64,000 bases of DNA from Sternotherus odoratus (lineage: Eukaryota > Chordata > Testudines > Kinosternidae), in contig JAVMKO010000001.1 in assembly GCA_032164245.1 (NCBI GenBank), positions 61,486,892 through 61,550,891 on the forward strand. The letters are read 5' to 3'. The notes under the pieces are model-generated. The model made no database searches. It was not told where the DNA came from and was given only the letters and a program-made list of their open reading frames with translations. The position numbers were made by a program, and so were the translations under genes. The stretch's first letter is position 1; every line of letters starts with the position of its first letter. This document shows positions 36,801 to 47,879 of the stretch, one piece after another.

Positions 36801-38040
36801 TGTCTTAAATATTACTTATGTCATCTGTTTTTTATAACAAACTATAAGTACATACCTGTTTTAAGAGAAAAAATTAAGCCTACCAAATTAGTTTGTTTAT
36901 TTAAACATGGATCAATTTAGCTGTGAATGGGTATTAAAAAGAGCAGGAATTCTAACACAGAAAGTTACTTGAAAAGAATGTAAATTTCAGAGCCCCAAAC
37001 CTGAGAAAATTCACAATTAGCGTTCAGATGTACCATTTGTTCTGTAGCTATGGATAGGCACAACAGGAAATTACCTTAATTACTTCCCTATTGTTCCTCA
37101 TGTGATCTATTTCACCAGAAACTGTAAATAGATTTGCTTTTACTCTTTTGACACTAACTTGAAGCCAAATTTTAGCAGATCTTTAAAAATTCTAGGAAAA
37201 CCTCATTAAAGATGTAAATCCTGCGCCTCCTCCCCCCACAGATTGAGTAGGCCCTTATTTATACAGCTGGCCAAAAAACTAAAATCTGTTTTCCAGTAAA
37301 ATTAAAAAAAAAAGTTTTAATTTCAAAGGTTGCAAAACTGATCTTTTTGTGGTGGGGTTTTTAATTTTTTTGTTTGGTTCTTTGTTTTGTTTTTTTTTTT
37401 GTTTGTTTGTTTGTTTTTTGGTATTTTTCCCAAAAATCTCTCAACATTACCAAAAATATGAATGAATGTTTTTGTTTAAATGACAATAACTATTTTGATA
37501 ATCATTTTGATAAAGTTTCTGAAAAAGGCATGAATTCTTCTTGCAAAACTAATTTCAACACTATCAACAATAGACTAAAAATCATTTTTGAAACAAGACT
37601 TTTTTTTATTTAAAAGCATTTCAAGCAGTTTTACTTATGACACAAGTAGTCCCATTGACATGACCAAAGGTGGCAAAATTAGGTGTTTTGTTTGTGCAGT
37701 ATTTCCTTTCTTATCATTCTTGATTGATTACCTAAGTGTTTCATATAAATTGAAATTCCCTCTTTTTATAATCAGCCTCTTCCTGTTTAATGTATTCAGT
37801 GATGCCACAATTCAGAATTTATGACATCATGGGTAACTGTCTTCATTAAAACACTGGATTGTAAACATCAGTTGATTACGTGTACACATCAAAGACATCG
37901 TAAATGAAAATGTGGAATGTTCTTCCAAAGGATATGGTGGAAGTTCCATTATGAGTCATTTAAATCAGAGTAGACAAAACACTAGAAAATATAGTGAAGA
38001 AACAAAACTGCATAGGCAATGGAATGGAATGGATGATGTA
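33831..38040. other. Non-coding sequence, about 4.2 kb
   Basis: AT-rich DNA without a recognised gene or clear transposon. Contains a T/TG-rich run at about 37375-37420. The short frames seen have no domain. Confidence 0.45.
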
Positions 38041-38044
38041 CTTA

Positions 38045-38265
38045 GAGCATGTCTAAAATAAAATTGGTAGCTATTGTGGAATAAACTTACCCGCAATAGC
38101 TACTCTGGAATAGCTCTTCATGTGAACACACTTTTCCAGAATAAAAGTGATTTTTATTCCACAACTGAGTGTCCACACAGGGAGCTATTTCAGAATACCC
38201 TACTCTGGAATAGTTTATTTTGCTATCACTATGCTGGTCAATTTTCCTACGTAGACAAGTGTTTT
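38045..38265. mobile_element. hAT-like MITE
   Basis: Left side AGCATGTCTAAAATAAAATT and right side CCTACGTAGACAAGTG frame a body with repeated GGAATA/TATTCC modules (for example CTCTGGAATAG twice), the pattern of a turtle MITE family. Exact ends and target duplication are not resolvable. Confidence 0.5.
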
Positions 38266-40186
38266 AAATATCTAATTCTTCTTTCTTGTTTGAGATTCCT
38301 GAAGAGGTAGAAGGAGATTAATCAGGAAAGAGCGAGCATCTGCCCAGAAAATGTCTTGATGGGGAAAAAAAAACAAAAGGAAAGAATATGATCATTGAAT
38401 CAGCTGGGTACAGACAAAGGAGAGAAAGGAATGGTTCCTAAAGAGAAAATAATTGGGCTGTGCGCAATGGATGGATAAAGTAGGATAGAATGGTATTAAG
38501 TAATAATCAGCTACTATACTGATGAGCATGGTACAAAAACCGAAATGGATTAGAAGTGATGGAGGGGATATGAAGTGAGCAAAGAGAGTAACTGGGGTGT
38601 CATGTGGAGAGTGAAATATAGGTTAGGGGAAGGCTGGGAAAGTAGAGAAATTTCTTAAGAGGAAAGATTGGATTGGAACCTTTGAGTTCATCAGAGATCT
38701 GTGTTCCTGAGCACTGGGGGATTACCAAACATGTTAATGAATGGTGGGAAAAAAGTAGTGGGAGAGGGACAGGGGAAAAGTGGAGCAGGAGCAGCAAGGG
38801 AGGAGTGTGTGTGTGTGGTAAGCCATTGAAATGCTAAAAAGACAAGCTGAGGAAAGAAGCTGTCGTGGTAGGAGGTGGCTGGGGAACTTTTGCAATGTGG
38901 GAGAGTTGCAGGAGTAGGAAAGATGTAGGCGGGAAGCAGCAGGATTAGTAGCGGAGAGGTGGGTAAGGAGGTATTTAAATGGGGTGAGGTTGAGCGTGGG
39001 ACTAGAAAGGCCATTGGGCAAGAGGCATCTGGAGAGCAATTGCATCAGGGGAGTGGTGCTTGACTGGAGCCATTGAAGCAGGGGAGAGATGGAAAGAGCA
39101 GCTAAGAGGAGGAAGGCAGAGAGAAGCAGTAGCTAGAAAGAAGAAAGCAAATGGGCTGGGGTGAGAAGCATTATAGGGGAAAGGAGGAGGCAGCAGAAGC
39201 CAGGGAGGCAGCTTGGGAAGAAGAGCTGGAAAACGAATGGTAAAGGAAGAACTGAAGAGCAATGGGAAGATTGCTGAGGGGCAGAGAGGAGTTGCTGGGG
39301 AGACTGGCAGCCAGGGAGAAGCTGATGGGTGGGCATGTTTGTGTGATTGAAAAGTTGTGTCAGGACAGATGTACTGCCGCAGTTTGTTGGCTGAGCACAA
39401 TGAGATCTTACACTCAGCTTGATGGCATTTCTCTTTGTGACTGTCTGTAACATGATAACTTTTCAATGCTGCATCTGACCATTTCCAAATTTCAGAGAAT
39501 GTTCTAGGCTCCAGTGGCCAAAACCTTTTGATTTTGACACCCTCAATGACTTATCGGAAAGGAGAGGAATAAGAACGGTGGAGTGGAATGGGGCGCATGG
39601 AGCCCCTGGTGTGGGGGGAAGTGGTGTGGTGCACGGAGCCCCTGGTAGGGGGAACACATGGGAATCTCTGGCATGATGTGGGGGGAAATAGGAGACTATG
39701 AGCAAGAGTGGCAACATGGGGGAAAGGGCAGAGAATGAGGGGGAGAATGAAGGACAATAGCTGGGGGAGCTCACAGAGCCCCTGCCACATGGCAGAGTGA
39801 AGAATGGGTCACACAGTGCCCCTGGCATAGGGGAGAATGAAGGACACAGAGAATCCCTGGAATAAGGGAGGGGTGAGGAGGTTGCTGGGGGTTCCTGAAG
39901 GATAGGGGAAAGAAAGATGGCACATAGGTAGCTTGAGGGGGAAGGTGCTCCTGGGGTATTAAATGTGCTTGTTCTAAAAAAGCAAAAGAGTTTACAAAAG
40001 CCCTCTGGTTTACCACAGTGACCCTGACATGCTGTGCTGGTAAAGTAAGGTGTTGGGGTGATGGGATTAATAGTGGGGTTTTTTTGTTTTTGTTTTTAAA
40101 CATTTCAGCTAGATTCTGTGCTGATGTAAAGGGCTGGCTAGTTAGCCTGAGAGACTGAAGTTCTTTCTGGCTTCCCACACTGACAA
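38266..40186. repeat. Purine-rich block and flank
   Basis: From about 38560 to 39960 the plus strand is strongly G+A-rich, the mirror image of the block at 32.9-33.8 kb. Around 39590-39860 a GAGCCCCTGG(T/C)(G/A)-type motif followed by GGGG recurs at irregular spacing, suggesting degenerate tandem repeats. Several long minus-strand frames here are Ser/Pro/Leu-rich products of this composition and show no domain. Confidence 0.45.
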
Positions 40187-40723
40187 GGGTCAGTCCCGGG
40201 GCCGGTTTTGGTCAATATCTGATCTGGAGGATGGCGAGGACTGCACCCTCACAAGTTTGCAGATGACACTAAACTGGGAGGAGTGGTAGATACACTGGAG
40301 GGTAGGGATAGGATACAGAGGGACTTAGACAAATTAGAGGATTGGGCCAAAAGAAATCTGACGAGGTTCAACAAGGACAAGTGCAGAGTCCTGCACTTAG
40401 GGTGGAAGAATCCCATGCACTGCTACAAACTAGAGACCGAATGGCTAGGCAGCAGTTCTGCAGAAAATGACCTAGGGGTTACAGTGGACGAGAAGCTGGA
40501 TATGAGTCAACAGTGTGCCCTTGTTGCCAAGAAGTCCAACAGCATTTTGGGCTGTATAAGTAGGGGCATTGCCAGCAGATCGAGGGACGTGATCATTCCC
40601 CTCTATTTGACATTGGTGAGGCCTCATCTGGAGCACTGTGTCCCATTTTGGGCCCCACACTACAAGAAGGATGTGGAAAAATTGGAAAGAGTCCCAGCAG
40701 AGGGCAACAAAAATGATTAGAGG
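40187..40723 (+). mobile_element. CR1 LINE, 5' part (split copy)
   Basis: A 5'-truncated CR1 of the same subfamily as the copy at 20.0-22.9 kb. It starts near RT motif C with an intact FADDTKLGG and continues in frame through [18 protein letters not shown] and [21 protein letters not shown]. It is cut at 40723 by a hAT insertion and resumes at 42674. Confidence 0.9.
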
Positions 40724-40849
40724 TAGGCTGACCATATTTCCTTGAGACAAAAACGGGACATTGGGATAGCAAAAACGGGATGGGGTTATGTAATATTCTG
40801 TATTCATGAAAAAGTAAGAGGATAAAAAAAGTTTTATTACATGAACATA

Positions 40850-41213
40850 CAGTAGACTCTCGATTATCCGGGATGATTGGGAAAACCTTAATCCCGGTTA
40901 ATAAAATCCCGGATAATCAAGCGTCTACTGGGGGAGGAGGGGGTTCGCTGCCGCCCTCGGGTGCGGGGGAAGGTGGTGGTCCCACCACCTGCCCCAGTCA
41001 GCTCCCACTGCCAGCCTGGGTGTAGGGAACCCAGGCTGGCAGCGGGAGCTCAGACCCCGGCTAGCAGGAGCCTGCGGGGAAACTCTAAAGCGGTAGCCGG
41101 CTAGGCGCTCAAGTTGCCGCCGCTTTGGGGTTTTCCCCCCAGGCTCCTGCCAGCCGGGGTCTGACCCGTTTAGACACCCATTAACCCACGCCCGGATAAT
41201 CAGGAGTCTACTG
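40850..41213. mobile_element. Tigger/pogo-like MITE with nested palindromes, 364 bp
   Basis: Ends CAGTAGACTCTCGATTATCC and CGGATAATCAGGAGTCTACTG are inverted repeats, flanked by TA (40848-40849 and 41214-41215). The centre holds two hairpins: about 23 bp at 41000-41051 and a longer imperfect one at about 41052-41165. The core is homologous to part of the hAT at 57775-58561. Third nesting level: CR1, then hAT, then this. Confidence 0.85.
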
Positions 41214-42106
41214 TATTGACTTGAGCTAACAATTATTCTTCAGTGACAGAACTCATACAAAAATTTAGGTAGACGTAAAGGGGGACTGTATTTCACCACG
41301 ATCGCACCATGAATATTTCTCTGATGAAGTAATCTTACGCAGCAAATTTCGGTCTTTCAATACCTTATCATAAAACTTCTCATACTCCATGATTCTCTTC
41401 AGACACCTCAAATGACCCCTTATTTGCCTCCCCCAACCACATCAGCTTGTGACTATGGCTCAGTTTCCTGTGTAGCATCTCACAGGCAGAAGCTTGTGCA
41501 ACAAGAGCTTCCCCCAGGCCAGCCACTCTGCCTTCCTCCTCCAGGCAGGCCCCCAACCACCTCCACTATCAGTAACCCTTCTGACTGACCAAGTCTTCTC
41601 CCTACATCTCCTGCAGCAGAAACATGGCTTCTCACCAACCCCACCACATCGCCCACGCATGCCACAGCCACCTGCCCAGGCCTTAGCTGTGCCTTGAAGA
41701 CTGATGCCCCAAATGGGCTCTGAGGCTTGTCCCAACCCCTGCATCCATGTGTTCAGGGAGGGGATTAACCATGGTACCCCTACCCACCCCCTGCCCCTCT
41801 TCACATCCAGCCCTGGACTCCCCAGTACTTCCCTTCACAGACAACCCTCCCTCATACACACACAGCCTCGTGCCCACCACCTACCACCCCCTTCACAAGC
41901 AGCCATGCCCCCCCACTTCCCCTGTGCCCCTCTTCACATGCAGCCCCAGCCAGTACCTCTCTTCACACACAACCCTGTGCCCCCCACTTTTACACATGGC
42001 CTCTATGTACCCCTCTTTCCCCCTGCCCCCCTCACACGCAGCCATGCCCCCCCATCCTATATCCCTCCCCCCTCCACCCCATGCCCCCCCGCCCGGTCCC
42101 CCCCAC

Positions 42107-42161
42107 CTTCGCACGCCTTGAGCAGCACAGTGTTGTTGGGGACGATGTTCTCCAGCTCCAT
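42107..42161 (-). pseudogene. Captured GRK4/5/6-type exon 1
   Basis: On the minus strand an ATG at 42161 opens a frame reading MELENIVPNNTVLLKACE, then a split codon G followed by GTGGGG, a possible donor (42106-42105). G-protein-coupled receptor kinases of the GRK4/5/6 subfamily begin with an almost identical conserved N-terminus, and their first exon is of this size. There are two substitutions, including the Arg just before EG changed to Cys, and one inserted Asn codon. Upstream (to about 42560) is GC-rich sequence with a CCAAT and a CACGTG motif, as in a CpG promoter. No second exon is seen, so it is a captured fragment and not the gene itself. Confidence 0.75.
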
Positions 42162-42673
42162 GGGGCCCGGGGCGGCGCCACCTTCTCCCCGCCCGGGCTC
42201 ATGCTGCCTCCGGCTCCACTCGGTGCCCATCCCAGCTGCCGGCCTCGCCCCCTGGCTCCCTGAGCTCGCAATCCCTGCGCTCGCACCTCCCGCGCTGCCC
42301 CCTCATTGGGCCGCACGTGGCGTTTCCTCCACATGGGGGTTTGCGCGGGGGGAGCGAGGCGCCAGGCAGCCCCTGCCCAGCCAGCAGCTCCACTCCACCC
42401 CACGTGGGGGTGGCCCAGCCAATCGCGCCGCGCAGGCTCTGTGGTGGAGGAGGGGAGGGGAGGGGGGAGCAGGCCGGGGAGGGGGGCCCGAGGCCGTGAG
42501 GGGAAGGGACTGAAGGGCTGCGGGAGGGGGTAGGGGGAGGCGGGACCCGGCCGTGGGTCCCTGCAAAAAGCAAAAATGGGACAAATTTGATATTTATGTT
42601 AAAAAGACGGGACGGTCAGAAAATATGTAAAAAACGGGACTGTCCCGTTCAAAACGGGACGTATGGTCAGCCT

Positions 42674-43110
42674 ATTAGAGGGCTAGAGCACGAGTTATGA
42701 GGAGAGGCTGAGGGAACTGGGATTACTTATTCTGCAGCAGAGAAGACTGAGGGGGATTTGATAGCTGCCTTCAACTACCTGAAAGGGGGTTCTAAAGAGG
42801 ATGGATCTAGACTGTTCTCAGTGGTAGCAGATGACAGAACAAGGAGTAATGGCCTTAAGTTGCAGAGTGGAAGGTTTAGGTTGGATATAAGGAAAAACTT
42901 TTTCACTAGGAGGGTGGTGAAGCACTGGAATGGGTTACCTAGGGAGCTGATGGGATCTCCTTCCTGAGAGGTTTTTAAGGTCAGGCTGCTAGACAAAGCC
43001 CTGGCTGGGATGATTTAGTTGGGGGTTGGTCCTGCTTTGAGCAGGGGGTTGGACTAGATGACCTCCTGAGGTCCCTTTCAACCCTGATATTTTTTTATTC
43101 TGTGAATCTA
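42674..43110 (+). mobile_element. CR1 LINE, 3' part (split copy)
   Basis: Continuation of the CR1 at 40187-40723. The thumb/C-terminal region reads [20 protein letters not shown] and [15 protein letters not shown], then the 3'UTR ends near ATTTTTTTATTCTGTGAATC. The first 8 bases are the target duplication of the inserted hAT. Confidence 0.9.
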
Positions 43111-43162
43111 TAACCCTGATCTGGGAGCCCCTAGGAGAGTGAGAATAGTTTAGGATCTAGGT

Positions 43163-43764
43163 CAAGGGTGGACACACTTTTTTGGCCCAAGGGCCACATC
43201 TGGATATAGAAATTGTATGGCAGGCCATGAATGCTCAGGAAATTGGGTTAGGGTGCAGGCTTCGGAGTGGGGCCAGAAATGAGGACTTCATGGTGTGGGG
43301 GGCGACTCTGGGTTGGGATAGGGGGGTAGGTTGCAGGTAGGTGAGGGCTCTGGCTGGGGATGCAGGCTCTGAGGTGGAGCTGGGGATGAGGGGTTTGGAG
43401 AGGCACAGGCTCCAGGAGGCACTTACCTCAAGCACCTCCCAGAAGAAACGGCATGTCCCCCCTCCAGCTCCTACGTGGAGGCGCGGCCAGGCAGCTCTGC
43501 TGTGCGCTGGTTCCCGGTCAATGGGAGATGAGGGGGGGCGCTTGGGGCAGTGTGCAGAGTGGAGCCTCCTGGCTGCCCCATGCGTAGGAGCTGGGGGGGA
43601 CATGCTGCTGCTTTCGGGAGCCACATGGAATGGCCCCCAACACTGCTCCCCAGATGGAACACTGAAACATGGCAAGCCCCAGAACCCAATCCCCAGTGGA
43701 AACTTGAGGAATGGATTAAAACGGCTGGTGGGCTGGATCACGGGACATAGTTTGCCCATCCCTG
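43163..43764. mobile_element. hAT element, 602 bp
   Basis: Ends CAAGGGTGGACACACTTT and ATAGTTTGCCCATCCCTG are inverted repeats, and the perfect 8-bp target duplication ATCTAGGT flanks it (43155-43162 and 43765-43772). The end family is like that at 25062-25789, but the core (about 43230-43410: GGGTGCAGGCT, GTGGGGCCAGAAATGAG, GAGGGCTCTGGCTGGGG) resembles the element at 15619-16055. No coding capacity. Confidence 0.9.
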
Positions 43765-43772
43765 ATCTAGGT

Positions 43773-44702
43773 CCACCCAGTATATAGCCTGACACTTCAG
43801 TGCTGATTATGAAGTTGCAACTTGTCCAGTAGGAATCAAATTGAGCCCACAATCTCCTTTCCCAAAGACTGCAAAGTACCCTTCCTTGGGTAAAAACTTT
43901 CTGTCAGTAATGACATTTGCTGGATTTCATTTGACAACCCAGATATGAAAAACTTGGTGTCCCATTTCCATCCAGTCGTCCAAGTCTGCAGGCCCCTTTA
44001 ATGGTCTTCTGATAAAATATATTTAAAGGAAGCTTCTGCTATACTCACACTGGTTCTGCATGTTTTTGTGTGTGAATTAACTTTAGATTTCTATTCAGAT
44101 CAAACCACTTCATCTCTCATTTTAGAATTTGTTTAACATTCATCAAGGCAGATTTTTCTTGAGCAAATACTATATACTCGTGTCAAAAAAAGCTATAGAA
44201 ACCACACCATCCTTCCAGGCAGATACTAAATAGACTTTGTGCATAACTCTCTCCATCAGATTTTGGAAAGCATTATCTACTATGTTACATCCTATCATGC
44301 AGATAAACTGTGGACAGGACTGAAACAGCTTTCTTATGCCACCTACTGGCTCACATAATATGTAAGAAATGCCTTCAACCATGTTGATGGTTAATCTGCA
44401 GGGTTAGCAAAACTACTCTCAATGTGGTTGTCTGTTAGCACTGGTAAAGTAATATTGTAGCATTAAACATTCATGCTATAACTGAATCTCCATGAGATCT
44501 TTGTTACCAAATATGATTACAAGATGGAAAAAATAAAGCAGTAAGTCTAATCCATACCCAAGTTTTGTTTTAAAAGGCATTTACAAATGGGGACAGAAAA
44601 CATTAAAAGTTTGCACCAGGGTTTTCTCAACCTTCTTCCGTATGCAGATCACATCTTGAAAGAAGCTGTCTTGTGCACACCTTCCTCTCTTATTTGGAGT
44701 AA
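43773..44702. other. Non-coding sequence
   Basis: AT-rich, no gene or repeat recognised between the hAT and the provirus. Confidence 0.45.
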
Positions 44703-44707
44703 ACTAC

Positions 44708-45494
44708 TGTTGTAGGAGATGGTGTGGTGCTTCTGCTTTCTCCTGTTGATATCACTCGGCTGCGTGCGTGTGTTCCCTCTGTGTGCTGCCCCAGCTCTGT
44801 ACAGATAGCTGACGCAGCAGACCCGACGAGAACCCCCAATAACCACAGAGTCTTAGTAAGGTACAAAGGCACCTCGGCCAGGGTTTATTGCGACCCTGAC
44901 ACCCTTTCTGTTCCCAGCGGATTTCTGAGTCCACCGGACATACAGCTAGAGGGCGCCGCTCGGCAATGGACTCAGCTCAACGGCAGGTGCGCCGTTCCCC
45001 CTTCCGAGCTGGACAAAGACATTCCGGTGACACATGCTTATATACAGATACAGAACAAGTTACACATCACTCCTGACGTATTTAGGTGCAACCCTTCCAC
45101 GTAGCAAGGTACAACCCTCTTACGTAGTACGGTGCAGCCCCTTTACGTAGTTAGGTAACGCCTCGCACCTAGTACCTGTTGGTTTGATCAAAACAACTCT
45201 ATCCATCATTTTACTCTGTCATTGGGATGGGTCAGCCTGTTCCTTGTTATCTGAGGAATGTTCTTGGTTTATAATGTACCTTGGTACAGTGTTTATACTG
45301 AAACTTATAATGAGTATGAATTCTTGCGTTATCAGCCCTATTCCGGCCAAGTTCTATATGTTGAAACAGCCTTTTCACTCACAGCTAGACTTTGCTTTAT
45401 ATTAGCAGAGGCTTGACCATACTTTAGTACAGGCCTCAGGCTGGGCCCTCAAGTAGGCCGTTAGCCTTTACTTACATTGCCTTTACTTACCACA
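44708..45494 (-). repeat. 3' LTR of the provirus
   Basis: Identical by eye to the 5' LTR at a fixed offset of 5280 bases, with the same TATA (45037-45044) and poly(A) (44884-44889) signals. Confidence 0.95.
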
Positions 45495-45508
45495 TTCCCC
45501 CACTTTTT
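45495..45508 (-). promoter_or_regulatory. Polypurine tract
   Basis: Minus strand AAAAAGTGGGGGAA directly before the 3' LTR, the expected plus-strand DNA primer site (one T interrupts the purines). Confidence 0.85.
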
Positions 45509-45902
45509 GTCTTTTTAAGGGGAGGATGTTTACCCATCATCCCGGAAAAGCATAATGTAGGGACGAAAGATAACCCAGTGGGCTAAACACTGTGAGGTGG
45601 TTACCTTATTTTACCATCCATACACTCATGCCCCTGCTGTCTGATTAGTCTGCACATTCCCTCGTACGACAGACAGACAGCTTTCATTATCCAATTAGTT
45701 TTCGAATCCCATATAGTGGGCCTGGGAATGTTAGGCCCGGGACCACAAATTATGTAGGGTTCAGTAGTCAATCTGACATTGTATCAAGGGCTTCGTGGGG
45801 ACATACAAACTATGCCCAGGATATAAAAATCTATAACCAAATATATGACTTATCTATTGATAAATGAGAGTATATAAGTATATGTTTATATGGATGAAAC
45901 GA

Positions 45903-47040
45903 TTATATAAGTTCAACATCATCGACTTCATGCATTTGCTGTTGTATTAAGTGGGCTATTGGTATTAGGGACTCCTTTGTCCGGGTCACTAAGTCGTGTA
46001 TATCTAACTGTAAGAACTTTACAGGTGGAAACAGATTAACTAGTAAATTTTGCAGATGTTCATGAACGATGACCGTTTCAGTGACAGCCTTACCCTTCTT
46101 TGTTGGCCAAAAGGCATGGGCTCCTATTTGGATGGTGCCAGTGACTGGTACACAAAATCCTGCCTCACTTGCAGGGCAGATATCACCATCAATAGAGAAA
46201 TTAGAATACCCTATGGCACAAGCCATATCCTGGACACGTACCACCTCCTTAACCAATTATTTTTGTACCAGTCGTGCCCAGCATTTTTTGGTGGTATTAA
46301 TATCAATTCGGGCATAACACTCACACAACCACCATCCATTAAATTTAGTACAATTTACCATCAATATAACTGATTACAGGGTTTATTGCTCGAAACCAGT
46401 CCAGGTAGACCGTGCTGGTTTGGAGCAGGTGTGGTTGTATTATGCATGCTAGTGTGAGATCTTCCCCCACTATTCCTATGATGTAATCCTCCATAATCTG
46501 CTTTGGTGCCACTAGAGCACGCTCCATTTGTGGAGTTGCTCGTTTGTTTTCCTTATTTCTATTCTGTTCAGGGTGCATTGGTGTAGTACCGGGAACATCG
46601 TTGTTTAAACCTGGAGGAGGGAGAGCCAAAATATCCATGGGTTTACAATTTACAATAACATGAACTTTCCAACAACATGCATAACCCCCCTGTGTCTCTT
46701 TACTTAAAATCAGTTCTTTTTCTATTCGTGTGGGTGTGTCCTCGAACTTTAGATCAAGGCTATCGTTCTTAACCTTCCATGCCATCTGAATTGGGAAGGG
46801 TGATACTCTGAGTATGTTTCCTGTTTGTTGTTGTTCTTTACTTTCACACACCAACTTCAACACAGTGCCGATAGGATGCTGCTGACTAGTTGTCTCCCAT
46901 CTGTTTGGATTATCTGCTGTTTCGACTTAAAAGGTTCTGGTCACTGCATGTGTTAGGTTGAGTTTAATGACATCTGTTAGTCCCTTTGCATCTTGGGCTA
47001 TCACCAACATGCCTGCCAAGGTCCAGATCCATGGTGGCAT
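45903..47040 (-). pseudogene. ERV env-position frame, secreted/Ig-like, broken
   Basis: A splice-acceptor-like TTTGTATTTTCACAG precedes an ATG at 47040 whose product starts with a signal-peptide-like MPPWIWTLAGMLVIAQDAKG. A TAA at 46927-46929 interrupts the frame. The main block (46345-46863) shows two Ig-like spacing patterns: LVC...MAWKV...GGYAC, and GEDLTLAC...VYLDWF followed after a frame change by NGWWLCECY. A further stop separates the tail (45903-46256), which has no membrane anchor or fusion-peptide-like segment. By position it is env, but it lacks TM features; it could be a degenerate surface subunit or an acquired Ig-type sequence. Confidence 0.5.
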
Positions 47041-47397
47041 CTTAACCTGTGAAAATACAAATCACACTCGCCTCTCCTTTATGGGCGCAGAATAAGTGAT
47101 ATTAATTTTTTTTTTTTTTTTTTTTTGCATTACCAATGCCCCAAGTAAACTGACCCTTTGCTCTTAATTGTTTAGTAGGGTAGGGTCTAGTCAATTCAAA
47201 GTGTTTTAATTGTCCCCAAGCAAGGTGTAGCAATAAGTGGGGTGCTGATGGAGCTCTGAGATTAAAGCTCATAAAACTTCCATTACATAGTTGGAAGGTT
47301 TCCATGGTACTTACTGCACTTGCTTATCCTGTATATTTTTCTGTAAAACAAGCACAGACATGTAACATACATGTTTAACCCATATATTTCTTTAATT

Positions 47398-47685
47398 GCA
47401 TGGCATGCTTCCAGCGTGGCTGTTCATCAATGTTAACCAGGTATAGGGGTGGTCCCAATTTCTCCAAAATGGGCTAGGGTCCATTCCATTCTGCTTTAGG
47501 AATTTTTTTTTTCTTTTTTTTTTTTTTGGACCCGGTTCACTTTTAACCATTACTTGGTCTCCAATTTTCCATTGTTTAATGTCACTGTGTGCATCAAAAG
47601 CTTGATTCACCTTTAGCTGTTCTGCAGCCTGCTGTGCTGCAGCAGTTTCTTGCACTGTGTCCAGCCAATATTTAAAACTGTTCAT
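47398..47685 (-). pseudogene. ERV integrase C-terminal remnant
   Basis: The sequence reads SFKYWLDTVQETAAAQQAAE and then KQWKIGDQVMVKSEPGPK, the entry to the SH3-like C-terminal domain of retroviral integrases. A long A-rich homopolymer then shifts the frame; the continuation in the next frame, broken by a TAG, has the expected PILEKLGPPLYLV pattern. The zinc-binding and DDE catalytic domains are missing, since the sequence passes almost directly from RT to here. Confidence 0.75.
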
Positions 47686-47879
47686 TCAGGTGGTACTTGT
47701 GGTTAATTGCATCATCTTTTGCCTGAAGCTCTTGTAAACTCTGTATCTCTTTTTGGTTGTTTTCTCTGTTTTACTTTTTTACTTTTGCTTGTGCTCTAGT
47801 TCTATAGTTCTAGTTCTGAGTCGAATTCCTAAATACTGCACTTCTTTCTGTTTAATCTGAGATGTAGAGGGGTTAAGTT

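Larger units (their letters stand above)
40724..42673. mobile_element. hAT-type element, 1.95 kb, carrying captured DNA
   Basis: Ends TAGGCTGACCATATTT and GGACGTATGGTCAGCCT are inverted repeats, with internal repeats of the ACGGGAC motif at both sides. The 8-bp target duplication ATTAGAGG occurs at 40716-40723 and 42674-42681, inside CR1 sequence. Inside are a Tigger-like element (40850-41213), a C-rich stretch and a CpG-rich block (about 42060-42560) containing a GRK-like first exon. No transposase is encoded. Confidence 0.85.

Noticed and set aside
38600..40178. Cluster of long minus-strand Ser/Pro/Leu-rich frames
   Set aside because: They reflect the purine-rich plus strand; no domain or consistent frame.
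41704..42584. Frames of 269 and 124 codons within the hAT element
   Set aside because: Proline-rich translation of C-rich DNA. The only recognisable coding piece there is the short GRK-like exon on the minus strand.
44724..45405. Plus-strand frames in the LTRs (126 and 73 codons, present twice)
   Set aside because: They are antisense to the LTR, lack known domains, and occur twice only because the two LTRs are identical.
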